The notes under the pieces were generated by a model. It did no database searches. It was not told the origin of the DNA and worked only from the letters and a program-made list of their open reading frames with translations. DNA of 64,000 nucleotides from Mycolicibacterium sarraceniae (GTDB lineage Bacteria > Actinomycetota > Actinomycetes > Mycobacteriales > Mycobacteriaceae): contig NZ_AP022595.1 in NCBI RefSeq assembly GCF_010731875.1, positions 4,340,001-4,404,000 on the forward strand, in the 5' to 3' direction. Below, piece by piece: positions 42,259-52,512 of the stretch (within the stretch, counting starts at the first letter, position 1; the number at the start of each line of letters is the position of its first letter). The position numbers were made by a program, and so were the translations under genes.

Positions 42259-43005
42259 CTAGCGACGGCTCCGACAAACGGTTTCCTCTGCCGGCACCCG
42301 GCCGAAGAAGAAACCGGCAGTAATCAGCACCTGCGATGTGGCGTACACCCACCAGATCGGCACTTCCAGTGCCTGTGAGTCCAACACGAAACGGCCGATG
42401 CCAATCATGCCGTCGGAGATCGCGAACGACACCGCCCCAAGCGCCGTCCATGGTGTGGGCAGCCGGGCCACCAGCGCCGAGCAGACCATGGCGGCGAGCA
42501 CGGCCATGTAGACCATCACGGGAATCGTCAACCCGTCGGCGACCAGTCGCGGCCAGAACCACACCAGCAAACTCACGCAGGCGATGACGACGACTATCGA
42601 GGCAGCCAGGCGGGGCCGGCTGGGACCTCGCAGCGGCAACAACGCGCCCAGGTAGCAAAGGTGGGCCACCAGGAACGAGCCGAGTCCGAGCACGAACGAC
42701 GGCTGCCACCACGGCATGGCGAGGAAGAAGTCGCCGCCCGCGGAGAACAGCAGCGCCGCGACCAGCCAGCGCCGCTCCCGCAGGATCGGATGCCACAGCG
42801 CCGCGACCGCGAGCAAGACGGCCATCAGCGCCTTGACGGCGGGTTGGCCCAGGAACTGCCCGGTGAGCGGGGCGTTCGCGGGCAGGCGCAGCACGGTGAC
42901 CACCAGGAAAATGCCGTAGCCGATCGCCGCCGCGGCGCCGGCGACCCACCACGGTGTCAGGGTCCGTAAGTACGGTGGGCTGATGCGACCGCCGGTGGAT
43001 GCCAT
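42259..43005 (-). CDS. Lysoplasmalogenase/YhhN family membrane protein
   Basis: A 248-residue protein with about eight predicted membrane helices, as in the YhhN/TMEM86 family, some members of which hydrolyse the vinyl-ether bond of lysoplasmalogens. Visible family segments are [27 protein letters not shown] with conserved Asp, [11 protein letters not shown], and [16 protein letters not shown] with the second conserved Asp. The 5' end overlaps divergent lipH by 23 bases if ATG 43005 is used; a later non-ATG start is possible. Followed by priA after 9 bases, so probably co-transcribed. Matches Rv1401 by position. Confidence 0.85.
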   Translation of the reverse strand: MASTGGRISPPYLRTLTPWWVAGAAAAIGYGIFLVVTVLRLPANAPLTGQFLGQPAVKALMAVLLAVAALWHPILRERRWLVAALLFSAGGDFFLAMPWWQPSFVLGLGSFLVAHLCYLGALLPLRGPSRPRLAASIVVVIACVSLLVWFWPRLVADGLTIPVMVYMAVLAAMVCSALVARLPTPWTALGAVSFAISDGMIGIGRFVLDSQALEVPIWWVYATSQVLITAGFFFGRVPAEETVCRSRR

Positions 43006-43909
43006 CCTGCAGAAGGTACTGGAAGCAGTGCCATTCCAATTGATTGTCGACAGGGGAATCGAGGAGGCGCGCCGCCGGCTCCGGGAGCTGCCGCGAGCCC
43101 CCGTCCATCCCGAGCTGCGGGTGGAGAACCACCAGATCGACGGCCCGGCCGGCCCGATCCCGATCCGCGTCTACTGGCCCGACGACATAGTCGACCCACC
43201 GGTCACGATGTATTTCCACGGCGGCGGCTTCGCCGTCGGCGATCTCGACACCCATGACGGCACGGCCCGCAATCACGCGGTCGGCGCCGGCGCCGTGGTC
43301 GTCTCGGTCGACTACCGACTGGCTCCCGAGCACCCCTACCCCGCAGCCGTCGACGACGCCCTTGCCGCCACCCGGTGGGTGGCGGCCCATGCCGACAGCT
43401 TCGGCGCGGACGCATCTCGGCTCGCGGTCGCCGGCGACTCGGCCGGCGGCACACTGTCTGCCGTCGTCGCCCAGCTGGCCAGGGACAACGGCGGCCCGCC
43501 GATCGTGTTCCAGCTGCTCTGGTACCCGTCGACGATGTGGGACAACTCGCTGCCGTCGTTCGCCGAGAACGCCGACGCGCCAATACTCGATCGGGCGGCC
43601 ATCGACGCCTTCAGCCGCTGGTACGCCGGCGACATCGATCTGACCGACCCCCCGGCGGGGCTGGCGCCGGGCCGGGCCGCCGACCTCGCCGGTCTGCCGC
43701 CCGCCTATATCGCCGTCGCCGGCCACGACCCGCTGCGCGACGACGGCGCCCGCTACGCGGAGCTGCTGGCGGCGGCCGGTGTAACGGTCGAGCTACATCA
43801 GGCCGACACATTGGTGCATGGCTACCTCGGTTACGCCGGGGTTGTCCCGGCCGCCACTGCGGCGACCGAACGTGGATTAGCCGCTCTGCGCGCAGCGTTG
43901 CACGCGTGA
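42983..43909 (+). CDS. lipH: Hormone-sensitive-lipase-family esterase (LipH/LipI-like)
   Basis: A 308-residue alpha/beta hydrolase acting on short to medium acyl esters. The oxyanion motif HGGGF is at residues 79-83 and the nucleophile motif GDSAGG at 151-156 (Ser153). Asp249 in GHDPLRDDG and His279 in LVHGYLG complete the triad. No signal peptide. Divergent from, and overlapping, the YhhN gene at the 5' ends. Position matches lipH/lipI (Rv1399c/Rv1400c); which of the two it equals cannot be told. Confidence 0.93.
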   Translation: MRPPVDAILQKVLEAVPFQLIVDRGIEEARRRLRELPRAPVHPELRVENHQIDGPAGPIPIRVYWPDDIVDPPVTMYFHGGGFAVGDLDTHDGTARNHAVGAGAVVVSVDYRLAPEHPYPAAVDDALAATRWVAAHADSFGADASRLAVAGDSAGGTLSAVVAQLARDNGGPPIVFQLLWYPSTMWDNSLPSFAENADAPILDRAAIDAFSRWYAGDIDLTDPPAGLAPGRAADLAGLPPAYIAVAGHDPLRDDGARYAELLAAAGVTVELHQADTLVHGYLGYAGVVPAATAATERGLAALRAALHA

Positions 43910-43940
43910 GCAGCGAGAAAAGCAGTAACCGCAGCAAACC

Positions 43941-43969
43941 TTGTCGGGACCGTCCGGACAGGCCACAAT
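43941..43969 (+). promoter_or_regulatory. Candidate promoter with palindromic operator for the hemophore-like gene
   Basis: TTGTCG (43941-43946) and CACAAT (43964-43969) are spaced by 17 bases, a fair sigma-70-type pair about 37 bases before the ATG. Across the -35 and spacer lies a 19-base near-perfect palindrome, TGTCGGGAC-C-GTCCGGACA (43942-43960; 8 of 9 pairs match). A dimeric repressor bound there would block the promoter. It does not resemble the IdeR iron box. Confidence 0.45.
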
Positions 43970-44005
43970 GGCAACCGAATTCACGATGTGAAGGGACCTC
44001 ACCCC

Positions 44006-44401
44006 ATGAAAATTGCTGAAGCCGCCAGAACCCGGCGAACACTCGGCATTTGTCTCGGCGCTATCACCGCCGGCCTGGCCTCGGCGGTCATCGCCGCCCC
44101 GGCCGCGATCGCCGCACCTGACTGCAGCCAAGACAATATCGACGCCACCGTCGCGACCGCGCAGGGGCAGATCCAGGGCTACCTGGCCTCCCACCCGGCC
44201 GGCCAAAAGATGCTGATGACCGCGGCGATGCAGCCGCGCGCACAGGCCTCGCAGACCCTGCAGGCCTACGCGCAGGCCAACCCGCAGGAGTACCAGGAGT
44301 TCACCGGGATCCTCGCCCCGCTGGGCACGCTGCAGAAGCAGTGCGGCGTCCAGGTCATTCCACCCCAGTACCAGTGGGCGTTCGACCAGTTCGTCGGTTA
44401 G
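44006..44401 (+). CDS. Hemophore-related secreted protein (Rv0203/MHB family)
   Basis: A 131-residue exported protein. The signal peptide runs to about residue 37 (Arg-rich start, hydrophobic core, AIAAP cleavage region). The mature part begins with Cys40 in PDCSQDNIDATVATAQGQI and has a second Cys at 113 (LQKQCGV), a probable disulfide, with Ala/Gln-rich helices between (GYLASHPAGQKMLMTAAMQP). This is the pattern of mycobacterial heme-binding hemophore-like proteins; heme binding itself is inferred from family. ATG 44006 is preceded by AAGGGA. A GTG 6 codons upstream is less likely. Confidence 0.85.
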   Translation: MKIAEAARTRRTLGICLGAITAGLASAVIAAPAAIAAPDCSQDNIDATVATAQGQIQGYLASHPAGQKMLMTAAMQPRAQASQTLQAYAQANPQEYQEFTGILAPLGTLQKQCGVQVIPPQYQWAFDQFVG

Positions 44402-44410
44402 ACCGTCGCT

Positions 44411-44442
44411 ACGCGTAGGCGGCCGGAAGGTCGCCTACGCGT
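44411..44442 (+). terminator. Strong hairpin, probable transcription terminator
   Basis: Perfect 11-bp inverted repeat ACGCGTAGGCG / CGCCTACGCGT with a 10-base loop, starting 9 bases after the hemophore-like stop codon. There is no T-run, as is common for mycobacterial terminators. Confidence 0.75.
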
Positions 44443-44548
44443 GACGAATGATCGATAGATGCCGGTGCGACCTATTAGCGGCACCCTGGAGTGGTTCACA
44501 CAGTAAAGCGCCAAGGCACCAGCCACGCCGGATTACGGGTCCAGGCTA

Positions 44549-45406
44549 TTGGGTCGTGTCTCGGAAAGTCAGCGCCGCCGGCGAATTCGTATCCAGATCA
44601 TCCTTACGGTGTTCGTGGTGGTCGCCAATCTCATTGGTGTGGCCGTCGCCGTATCCGTGATCACCGTCGCCATCCCGCTGCCCAATATCCTTGCGCGACG
44701 GGCACATTCGATCACCGCCATCGTCGCTCCGACCTACGTCGTCGTTGCGGTGATCATCGGCTGGGCCCGGGCCACTGTTGCGCCCGGTGGGCAGCACAAG
44801 CGCGCGAGTCGGCCAACCCCGAACATCGCGGCGGCCCCGCAGTATTGGGCCGCACGATCATGGCCTGGGTGCTGGGCTCCTGCGTGCCGGTCGTGGGGAT
44901 TGCGTTGGCGGCCGGCTTCACTCTCACCCTGCGCAATATGACGGTGACGCAACTCGCGGTGGCCGTGGTGCTGCTGGCAGGCGCCGCAGTGATTTTCGGG
45001 TCATCCTGATTCTGATCGCCTGCTGGCTGATCGCCACGTCGGGCGCGATGTGGCGCTGGCGGCCGAACAGCGCAATGTCAACCGCGGCGGCGAGGAATGC
45101 CGCGCCGCGGTGCTGTTCGTCGACATCGTCGGGTCGACGCAGGTGGTGGGCAGCCGCCCGCCGGTCCAAGTCGTGGAACTGGCCGCGGCCCGCGCGATGG
45201 CCGCCCAACTGCGCCGCGACGTCCCCGGGATCGGTGTGAGCATCGGTGTCGCCGCAGGCATTATGGTGGCCGGCAACTTCGGGTCGCACCACCGCTTCGA
45301 ATACACCGTTATCGGGGACCCGGTGCAGGAAGCGTCGCGGTTGTGCGGCCGCAGCACGCCCAGCCGGCTGGCCGTGGCCGCGACGGCCAGTACGCAGCCG
45401 GAATGA
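44549..45406 (+). pseudogene. Decayed class III adenylate cyclase with membrane domain
   Basis: Homologous pieces appear in three plus-strand frames. The first (44549) has MGRVSESQRRRRIRIQIILT and following membrane helices. The second, ending at 45009, has LGRTIMAWVLGSCVPVVGIA plus more membrane helices. The third has ECRAAVLFVDIVGSTQVVGS, AAGIMVAGNFGSHHRFEYTV and IGDPVQEASRLC of the catalytic domain. Frameshifts separate them, the HAMP segment is lost, and the middle of the cyclase domain with the second metal Asp (usually NKFEGD) is deleted. Mycobacterial Rv1318c-Rv1320c are the closest architecture I know. Confidence 0.75.
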
Positions 45407-46258
45407 TTTCGGGCTTGAATTGCTTGTCACAGTTGGTAATCCAACGATTCGACCGATAAGCAACGGGAAAATCCTATGACCACCATCGGCGGCCTGCTTG
45501 GTCAGCGTGCGGCCGGGGCAGATCAGTTCCTGTGGCGGCGTGGGAACACTGGTGCTCAGCGTGGTGGTCAGTGCGGCCGTCATCGCTCGGCCTGTGGTGC
45601 GGCCTGTGGTGCGGTGTGGTTCGTGGTGGGTGGCCACGGTGGTGATACATCGTCGAGGTGGTCTGGGCCTCGATATGGGTGTCGCTGGTGAACAGGGTGG
45701 CCAGCCGGGTGTTCTGCTTGTCGGTGAGCTGATCGGCTCTGGTGTGTCGGGTGTGGCGGCAGGTGTGGAGTGGATCGGTGCTGCGGTTGCGGTGTCGGCA
45801 GGTGGCCGACTGCATGCGGCGCGGGCAGTCGTGGGGGGCGTTGCTGGTCCGCCTGGCCACGGGGAAGGGGTCCGGCATTGTGGCCGCTGCGCGGCCGGTC
45901 GGTGAACGCCTTGTGGGAGCGGTCGGCGACGCTGTCGAGGGGCCGGGCCGGGCCGTCTTAGTTACCGCCACCTGAGCGGCTCGTGGGTCAATGTGCGGGT
46001 GGTTGCTGTCAGGCGGGCTGCTCTGTTTCCCGCAATGCCGGCACTATCGATCTTCGTGGGCGATCCGGCGGGCTAGCACGGCGCGATCAGTGCTGCGTTG
46101 CTGGCCGGTGATCGCCAATCCGCGCTTGTGGAGGCGGGAGTAACTCGTGGGCTGCGAATGAGCCCAGCGATTCCTGATGCTTGTGTTAATTTTTTGACGG
46201 CATTGTCGTGGTGACTTTTGCCGTACCGGAGCAGTTTTTGCGGCGAGAGGCTGGGGCA
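45407..46258. other. Gene-poor stretch before the PGRS-type gene
   Basis: About 850 bases. Apart from the ISL3 remnant listed separately, no convincing gene is seen. Long open frames on both strands between 45480 and 45980 have protein sequences dominated by Arg, His and Thr or Cys, Gly and Val with no recognisable domain, apart from that remnant, and look like GC-driven chance frames. Confidence 0.5.
45642..45791 (-). pseudogene. ISL3-family transposase remnant
   Basis: A minus-strand stretch of about 50 residues reads RNRSTDPLHTCRHTRHTRAD, then QLTDKQNTRLATLFTSDTHI and a tail ending TTSTMYH. This matches the middle of ISL3-family transposases (usual form DPLY-RRTLHTGADLLTDKQ-RL). Flanking sequence shows no further homology, so only a scrap is left. 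Confidence 0.65.
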
Positions 46259-49200
46259 ATGACCGAGGGCAGTGGTGTGGAGTTGAATTCGTTGTCGGCG
46301 TCGGTGTGGGCTGCGGTGGTCAATGACATGGGCCTCGATGACAGTGGTCCGGCTCATCGGCGTGAGAAGCCGCGTGGCGCGGGCCGGCGGATCACTGCCT
46401 ATGGCTGGTTGGGTGCGGGTGCGATGACCCTGGGTGTGGGTGCCGCTTTGGTGGGTGGTTCGGGGGTGGCTCATGCCGATACCGGCGAGGGTTCTGGCTC
46501 GTCGGCGGCCAGTAGCAGAGCTGACGCCCCGGCCAAGACTGTGAAGACGGGTGTGGTTTCCAGTCGGCCGTCGACGGCGCCTTCTTCTGTGGCGTCGCGG
46601 GGTGCGATGTCGGGTCAGCGGTCGGCTGGTGCGGCCCGTGGTGGTGCGCCCGCGGGGAGCGGTAGCGCGTCGTCGGTGGTGGCGCGCTCGGCTGTCTCCT
46701 CCGAGGGTTTGGCGCCCTCGTCGACCGCGACCGCGACCGCGACCGCGACCGGGACCGGGGCCGGGTCGGGTGTTCTGGTGAGCGGTCCTGCCTCCGCGAA
46801 GTCGGCGTCTGCGTCGGTGTCGGTGTTACCGGTGCCGAACAGTTTGATCACGGCGGCACTGTCGAATCCGGCGTTGCCGTCGAGTTGGACTCCGGGCAGC
46901 TTTATCGCGATCTTCGTGTCCAATGGCACCGCGGCTCATCCCAATGCTGGCCTGTTACTCGGCAACGGCTATAGCTACACCCCGTCGACCTGCACGGGGG
47001 GCGCGGTGTGCAACGGCGGTCGCGGCGGTGGCCTGTTGGGCAACGGCGGTAACGGCTACAACGGTGGTAACGGCGGCAGTGCGGGCCTGATGGGTAACGG
47101 TGGGGCCGGTGGGGCGGGCTCGAGTGGTCACGCCGGCGGTGCCGGCGGCTCGGGTGGCCTGCTCTACGGTAACGGCGGGACCGGCGGGGCTGGCGGGGCT
47201 GGTGGGGCTGGCGGCAGGGGCGGTGACGCCGGGATGCTGTCGCTCTACGGTAACGGCGGTCGTGGCGGTGCTGGCGGGTCTGGTGGGGCTGGTGGGGACG
47301 GCGGGGCGAGTGGGTTCTGGTTGGGCAATGCCGGTGCCGGTGGTGACGGCGGGTCCGGCGGTGCCGGTGGTGACGGCGGCGATACGAGGTTGTTCACCCT
47401 GTGGGGCCGTGGCGGGGCCGGTGGTGACGGTGGTAGCGGCGGCGCGGGTGGTGATGGCGGCAGGGGCGGATACCTGATCGGCAGCGGCGGCGCGGGCGGT
47501 CAGGGCGGAAACTCCACTGACGTGTCGGCTGCGGGCGGGGCCGGCGGTCATGGTGGCAGCACCGGCTTGTTGTCGATCTGGGGTGACGGCGGTAGCGGCG
47601 GCGCGGGCGGTACCGGGGCTAACGCTGTCGGCGCCACCGGTCCCGGCGGCACGGGCGGTGCCGGCGGAACCGGTGGTGATGGCGGGCTGGGCAGCTGGAT
47701 CTTCGGCCGCTCCGGTGACGGTGGTGTCGGGGGCACGGGTGGGGTCGGCGCTCAGGGAGTCGCTGGAACCAACGGTGCCGATGCGACCATCCCCGGCGGG
47801 GTCGGCGGGACGGGCGGTACCGGCGGGTCGGCGGGACGGGCGGCACCGGTGGGGCCGGCGGGCAGGCCGGGAACGGGTGGTTGTTCTGGCGCGGACGCGA
47901 CGGTGACGGCGGTGACGGCGGGGCCGGCGGTAGCAGCGGGACGGGCGGCACCGGCGGACGAGGCGGTGATGGTGATGCCGCCACTCCTGATGGCGGGACC
48001 GGCGGTAACGGCGGCACCAGTGGTGCCGCCGGTATCGGCGGGGCCGGGGGGGGGCCGGAGCGACCGCGGGTCACACCGGCGCCACCGGCGCGGGCGGCGT
48101 GTCCGGTAACGGCGGTAACGGCGGTGACGGCTACAACGCCGGGGCCGATCCCAGCGCTGTGCCGGGTACCGCTGGCGGTAACGGCGGCGCCGGCGGTGAC
48201 GGCGGGTCTACCGGTAATGGTGGTGCCGGCGGTGCTGGTGGTAGCGGTGCGGCCGGCATGGCCGGAGCGTCGGGGACGAACGGAAGCGGCGGCGGTCTCG
48301 GCGGTAACGGCGGTGCCGGCGGACGTGGCGGCTCGATCTCGGGTAACGGCGGCACCGGCGGGGTCGGCGGCCTCGGCGGGGTCGGCGGTGTCGGCGGCAC
48401 CGGTGTGACCGGACTCGACGGCGCGACCCCCGGTGCGCAGGGCCAAGCCGGCGGTAACGGCGGCACCGGCGGTATCGGCGGGGCTGGCGGTAACGGCGGT
48501 GCTGGTGGGGCGGCCCTGGGTTCGGGTAGCGCGGGCGGCAACGGTAACGGCGGTAACGGCGGGGCCGGCGGTCGCAGCGGGACAGGCGGTGACGGCGGTA
48601 ACGGCATCGACGGTGATGCCGCCACTCCCAACGGCGGTGACGGCGGTAACGGCGGCACCAGTGGTGCCGCCGGTACCGGCGGGGCCGGGGGTGCCGCCGG
48701 TGGGACCGGAGCCACCGCGGGTCACACCGGTGCCACCGGCGTCAGCGGCGTGTCCGGTAACGGCGGTAACGGCGGTGACGGCTACAACGCCGGGGCCGAT
48801 CCCAGCGCTGTGGCGGGTACCGCTGGCGGTAACGGCGGCGCCGGCGGTGACGGCGGGTCTACCGGTAATGGTGGTGCCGGCGGTGCTGGTGGTAGCGGTG
48901 CGGCCGGCATGGCCGGAGCGTCGGGGACGAACGGAAGCGGCGGCGGTCTCGGCGGTAACGGTGGTGCCGGCGGGCGTGGTGGCTCGATCTCGGGTAACGG
49001 CGGTGCCGGTGGGGTCGGCGGCCTCGGTGGGGTCGGCGGCGCCGGCGGCGATGGTGTGACCGGACTCGACGGTGCGACCGCCGGTGCGCAGGGCCAAGCC
49101 GGCGGTAACGGCGGCACCGGCGGTATCGGCGGGCTGGTGGTAACGGCGGTGCTGGTGGGGTGGCCCTGGGTTCGGGTAGCGCGGGCGGCAACGGTAACGG

Positions 49201-50292
49201 CGGTAACGGCGGGGCCGGCGGTCGCAGCGGGACAGGCGGTACCGGTGGACGAGGCGGTGACGGTGATGCCGCCACTCCTGATGGCGGGACCGGCGGTAAC
49301 GGCGGGGCCGGTGGCGGAGCGGGCGGTATCGGCGGGGCCGGGGGTGCCGCCGGTGGCACCGGAGCGACCGCGGGTCTCACTGGTGCCACCGGCGTGAGCG
49401 GCGTGTCCGGTAACGGCGGTAACGGCGGTGACGGCTACAACGCCGGGGCCGACCCCAGCGCTGCCCCGGGTACCGCTGGCGGTAACGGCGGTAACGGCGG
49501 CGCGGCTGCCGCTGGTGGCAAAAACGGCGACGGCGGCAAGGGCGGTGACGGCAGCGCCGGCGCGGCGGGCGTCGATGGCGCGACAGCCGGGGCCGCTGGC
49601 GGCACCGGCGGGGCGGGTGGCGCGGGTGGGTTCGGCGGCGCGGCCGGAACCGGGGCAGGTACCGCAGGCACCGCAGGCACCAACGGCGACGGCGGTGTCG
49701 GCGGGGCCGGCGGCAACGGCGCCGACGGCTCTGCCGGCGTAGCCGGCGGGGCCGGCGGCGACGGCGGGACCGGCGGGCGGCGGCGTCAGCGCCCCAACAA
49801 CGGCGGCAAAGGCGGACCAGGACCGGCGCCGCGCCGACGGCTCTGCCGGTGCCGACGGCCCCCCCAGCGGCACCGGCGGGGACGGCGGCACCGGCGGATC
49901 AGCGCCGCAGGCAGCGCCGGCAACAACGGCAGGCAGGAAAGCGGCCCAGGCACGGCGGGCAACCAGGGCGACGGCGGCAACGGCGGGACCGGCGGCGGCG
50001 GCGGGACCGGCGGGCACGGCGGCGCCGGCAGTGGCCGGCTACGCCGGCGGGGACGGCGGTGCCGGCGGCGGCGGCGGGACCGGCGGGACCGGCGGCAACG
50101 GCCTCACCGGCGGGACCGGCGGCGGCGGCGGGACCGGCGGGACCGGCGGGCACGGCACAGCCCCACCTCGGCGGCCGCGGCAGTGCCGGCACTGCCGGCA
50201 CGCCCGGCGCCGCGCCCACCGGCGGCACCGGCGGGACCGGCGGCGGCGGCGGGACCGGCGGGGACGGCGGTGCCGGCGGTGCCGCCGGCTAG
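46259..50292 (+). pseudogene. Non-PE PGRS-type Gly-rich secreted protein gene with repeated frame changes
   Basis: The ATG at 46259 (GAGAGG about 9 bases upstream) starts a protein with no PE domain: about 45 polar residues, a hydrophobic signal core ([20 protein letters not shown]) ending VAHAD, and a Ser/Ala linker. A short conserved lead-in follows ([17 protein letters not shown]), then hundreds of residues of GGxGG repeats as in mycobacterial PGRS domains. The Gly-rich reading changes frame near 47826, 48050, 49131, 49780, 49905, 50030 and 50160, and ends at a stop at 50292 in [11 protein letters not shown]. In the native first frame the protein stops at 48109. Either it is a decaying gene or the assembly has indels in this very GC-rich repeat. 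Position matches PE_PGRS25 of M. tuberculosis, but that one has a PE domain. Confidence 0.7.
48099..49480 (+). repeat. Long tandem macro-repeat within the PGRS-type gene (unit about 651 bp)
   Basis: The sequence around GTGTCCGGTAACGGCGGTAA occurs at 48099, 48750 and 49403. Units 1 and 2 are nearly identical over their whole 651 bases (217 codons); the third is joined at 653 bases because of a one-base loss near 49131 and other changes, and continues only briefly. A partial earlier unit is visible from about 47881. The landmark GDGYNAGADPSA recurs in each copy. Confidence 0.85.
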
Positions 50293-50843
50293 GCATAAAC
50301 CGCCGCTGCGCGGGGAAGCTGGCGGGCTTCAGACGGGAGAAACCGTCGAGCCCGCCGGGTGGAAGTGGGTCGTCGCGTCCTCGCCCCCGCGAGGCGCGGC
50401 GTTATCCGCCAGCTTGCCGCAGGGCTCTCCTGGCTCGACACGGCTGACCTGATCCAGGCGGTCATAGGGCGGTGCGTCGATCTCGATGCTCAGCGCGCCC
50501 AGATGGTCGTCGCGCTGCTCGCAGCGATCGCGCCCCGATCACCGGGACAACCCCGGTGGACCAGCATCGGGATCGCTCGAGCAGAACGGCGTCGACGGTA
50601 GCCGACTCACGGCCACCGTCTTCACTGTGTGCTAGCCGATTCAGCGATGTGCCGCTCTATCACCTCGGTCTCGGTGCTGGTGCGGATTCCCTGGACCCCA
50701 CGGAATTGCGCTACCTCGCCGACCGGTGCCTACCTCGTCACCGGGTTCGATCTCCCCGACGGCGACGACGGTGTCACCCAAGACGGTGTGCGGTGTGAGC
50801 AGGTGTGGTCCGGCACGGGCGATCGTCTCTTCTATCACTACGG
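50293..50843. other. Gene-free stretch between the PGRS-type gene and the IS21 element
   Basis: About 550 bases with no recognised gene. A minus-strand frame within 50641-50901 includes VVIEETIARAGPHLLTPHTV and looks protein-like, but it has no supported start and part of it lies in the IS21 left end. I assign no function. Confidence 0.4.
50837..50843. repeat. Target site duplication, left copy (ACTACGG)
   Basis: ACTACGG immediately precedes the left end of the IS21-family element and is repeated exactly after its right end at 53364-53370. Confidence 0.85.
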
Positions 50844-51011
50844 TGTCAGCGGTCACGTAATTCCCCAGGTCTGAGGGGTTGTCCGTCACGTAATTCCTCA
50901 CCCTCGGTCACGTAATTCCCCACCCCGTGGGGCGTGTCCGGTGGGGGTTGGGGCGCTGTTCAGGTTCGCTCCGTTCAGGTGCCCCGCCAGGGGTCCTGGA
51001 AGGGGCCTTGA

Positions 51012-52462
51012 GTGGCGAGGAGATCGTGGGACGTGACTGATTTCGTGGAGATGTTCCGGCACTGGAATGCCGGCCGATCCCAGGTGCAGATCAATGAGGC
51101 GCTGGGCATCGACCGCAAGACCATCCGCAAGTATCTGGCCCCGGCGCTGGCCGAGGGTCTGGCACCGTGCCCGGAGGAGTTTGACGAGCAGCTATGGCGG
51201 GCACGCATCGGGCGTTGGTTTCCCGAGCTCATCGATCCGGTGGCGCGGGCACTGACATGGCCCCAGATCGCCGTGCATCACCAGTGGATCGCCGAGCAGC
51301 TGAAGGTTCCGGTGACAGTGGCGACCATCGCGCAGCGCCTCCGCGACGACCATCATGTGGATGTGTCCGAATCGACGGTACGTCGTTACGTGGCAACCGC
51401 TTTCGCCGAGGAGCGACTCGAAGGCAAAGTCACGGTACCCCGCGGTGCGGTCGAACCCGGCAGTGAAGCGCAGATCGACTACGGCAAGCTCGGGATGTGG
51501 TGGGACCCGCAATCGGGGCGCCGCGTCGCGGTGTGGGTATTCGCGATGATCCTGTCGTGTTCACGGGCGTTGTTCGTCCAACCGGTGTTGCGGATGGATC
51601 AAACATCCTGGAATGCCTCGCATGTCGCGGCGTTCGAGTTCTTCGGCGGCGTGCCGGCGCGGCTGGTGTGCGACAACCTCAAGACCGGAGTCGAGCGACC
51701 CGACCTCTACGATCCGCTGATCAATCCGGCCTACGGCGAGCTCGCCGCGCACTACGGCACCCTGATCGATCCGGCGCGAGCCCGCAAGCCGAAGGACAAA
51801 CCTCGCATCGAGCGGCCGATGCCCGCGGTCTGGATGGGCAGACCCCGGCGTCGGTGTTCGCAGCGATCGAACGCGATGCGCTGATGGCGTTGCCGCCCAG
51901 AGTGTTTGAGTCGGTTATCTACTCGATCGGGCGGGTCGCCGCGGATTGCCACGTCAAGTCCGGCAAGGCGCTGTACTCGGTGCCGTGGCGGCTGATCGGC
52001 CAGCAGGTCACCGCCCGCACCGCCGGTGACGTCGTGCAGATCTTCCACAGCGGGACCGTGGTCGCGACTCACGTGCTGCATCTGGCGGGCCGCTCGACCA
52101 ATGTCGAGCACTACCCGCCCCACAAGATCGCCCACACCCTGCGCACCGTGACGTGGTGCCGCACCCAGGCCGAGCAGATCGGGCCCGGCGCCGTCGCGGT
52201 CGTCGCCGAATTGTCCACGGTCAACGCCATCCACCGGCTCCGCGCCATCCAGGGGATCATCCGCCTGCGCGAGAAGTACGGCGATCGCCGACTGGACGCG
52301 GCCTGCACTCGAGCACTGCAGGTCGGGGACCCCGGCTATCGCACCGTCAAAGGCATCCTGGTCGCCGGCACCGAAGCAGACCATGCCTCGCCCGCCGTCG
52401 TCCCGCCACCACCGGCGATGCTGCGAGGACCTGACGCGTTCGACACCGACCTCACTGCCTGA
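51012..52462 (+). pseudogene. istA: IstA transposase, frame-disrupted
   Basis: Frame one (GTG 51012 to 51884) gives the N-terminal helix-turn-helix (GRSQVQINEALGIDRKTIRK), and the DDE core with EAQIDYGKLGMWWDP and ARLVCDNLKTGV up to KPRIERPMP at about 51822. The frame from about 51845 to 52462 then supplies the C-terminal part (TPASVFAAIERDALMALPPR, VKSGKALYSVPWRLIGQQV). The stretch between, normally some 35 residues containing the arginine/tryptophan-rich RDSFWRGR-type segment, is missing and the frame shifts. The transposase is therefore probably inactive. Confidence 0.85.
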
Positions 52463-52512
52463 GCGCACGAAAACACCTCCACTGCAACCACTTCAACTCC
52501 AAGGACATAGTC

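Noticed and set aside
45498..45905. 135-codon plus-strand frame
   Set aside because: Composition of Gly, Val and Arg without a domain; it lies opposite the ISL3 remnant.
47619..50017. Long minus-strand frames opposite the PGRS-type gene
   Set aside because: Products consist of Pro/Ala/Thr repeats complementary to the Gly-rich repeats; shadows.
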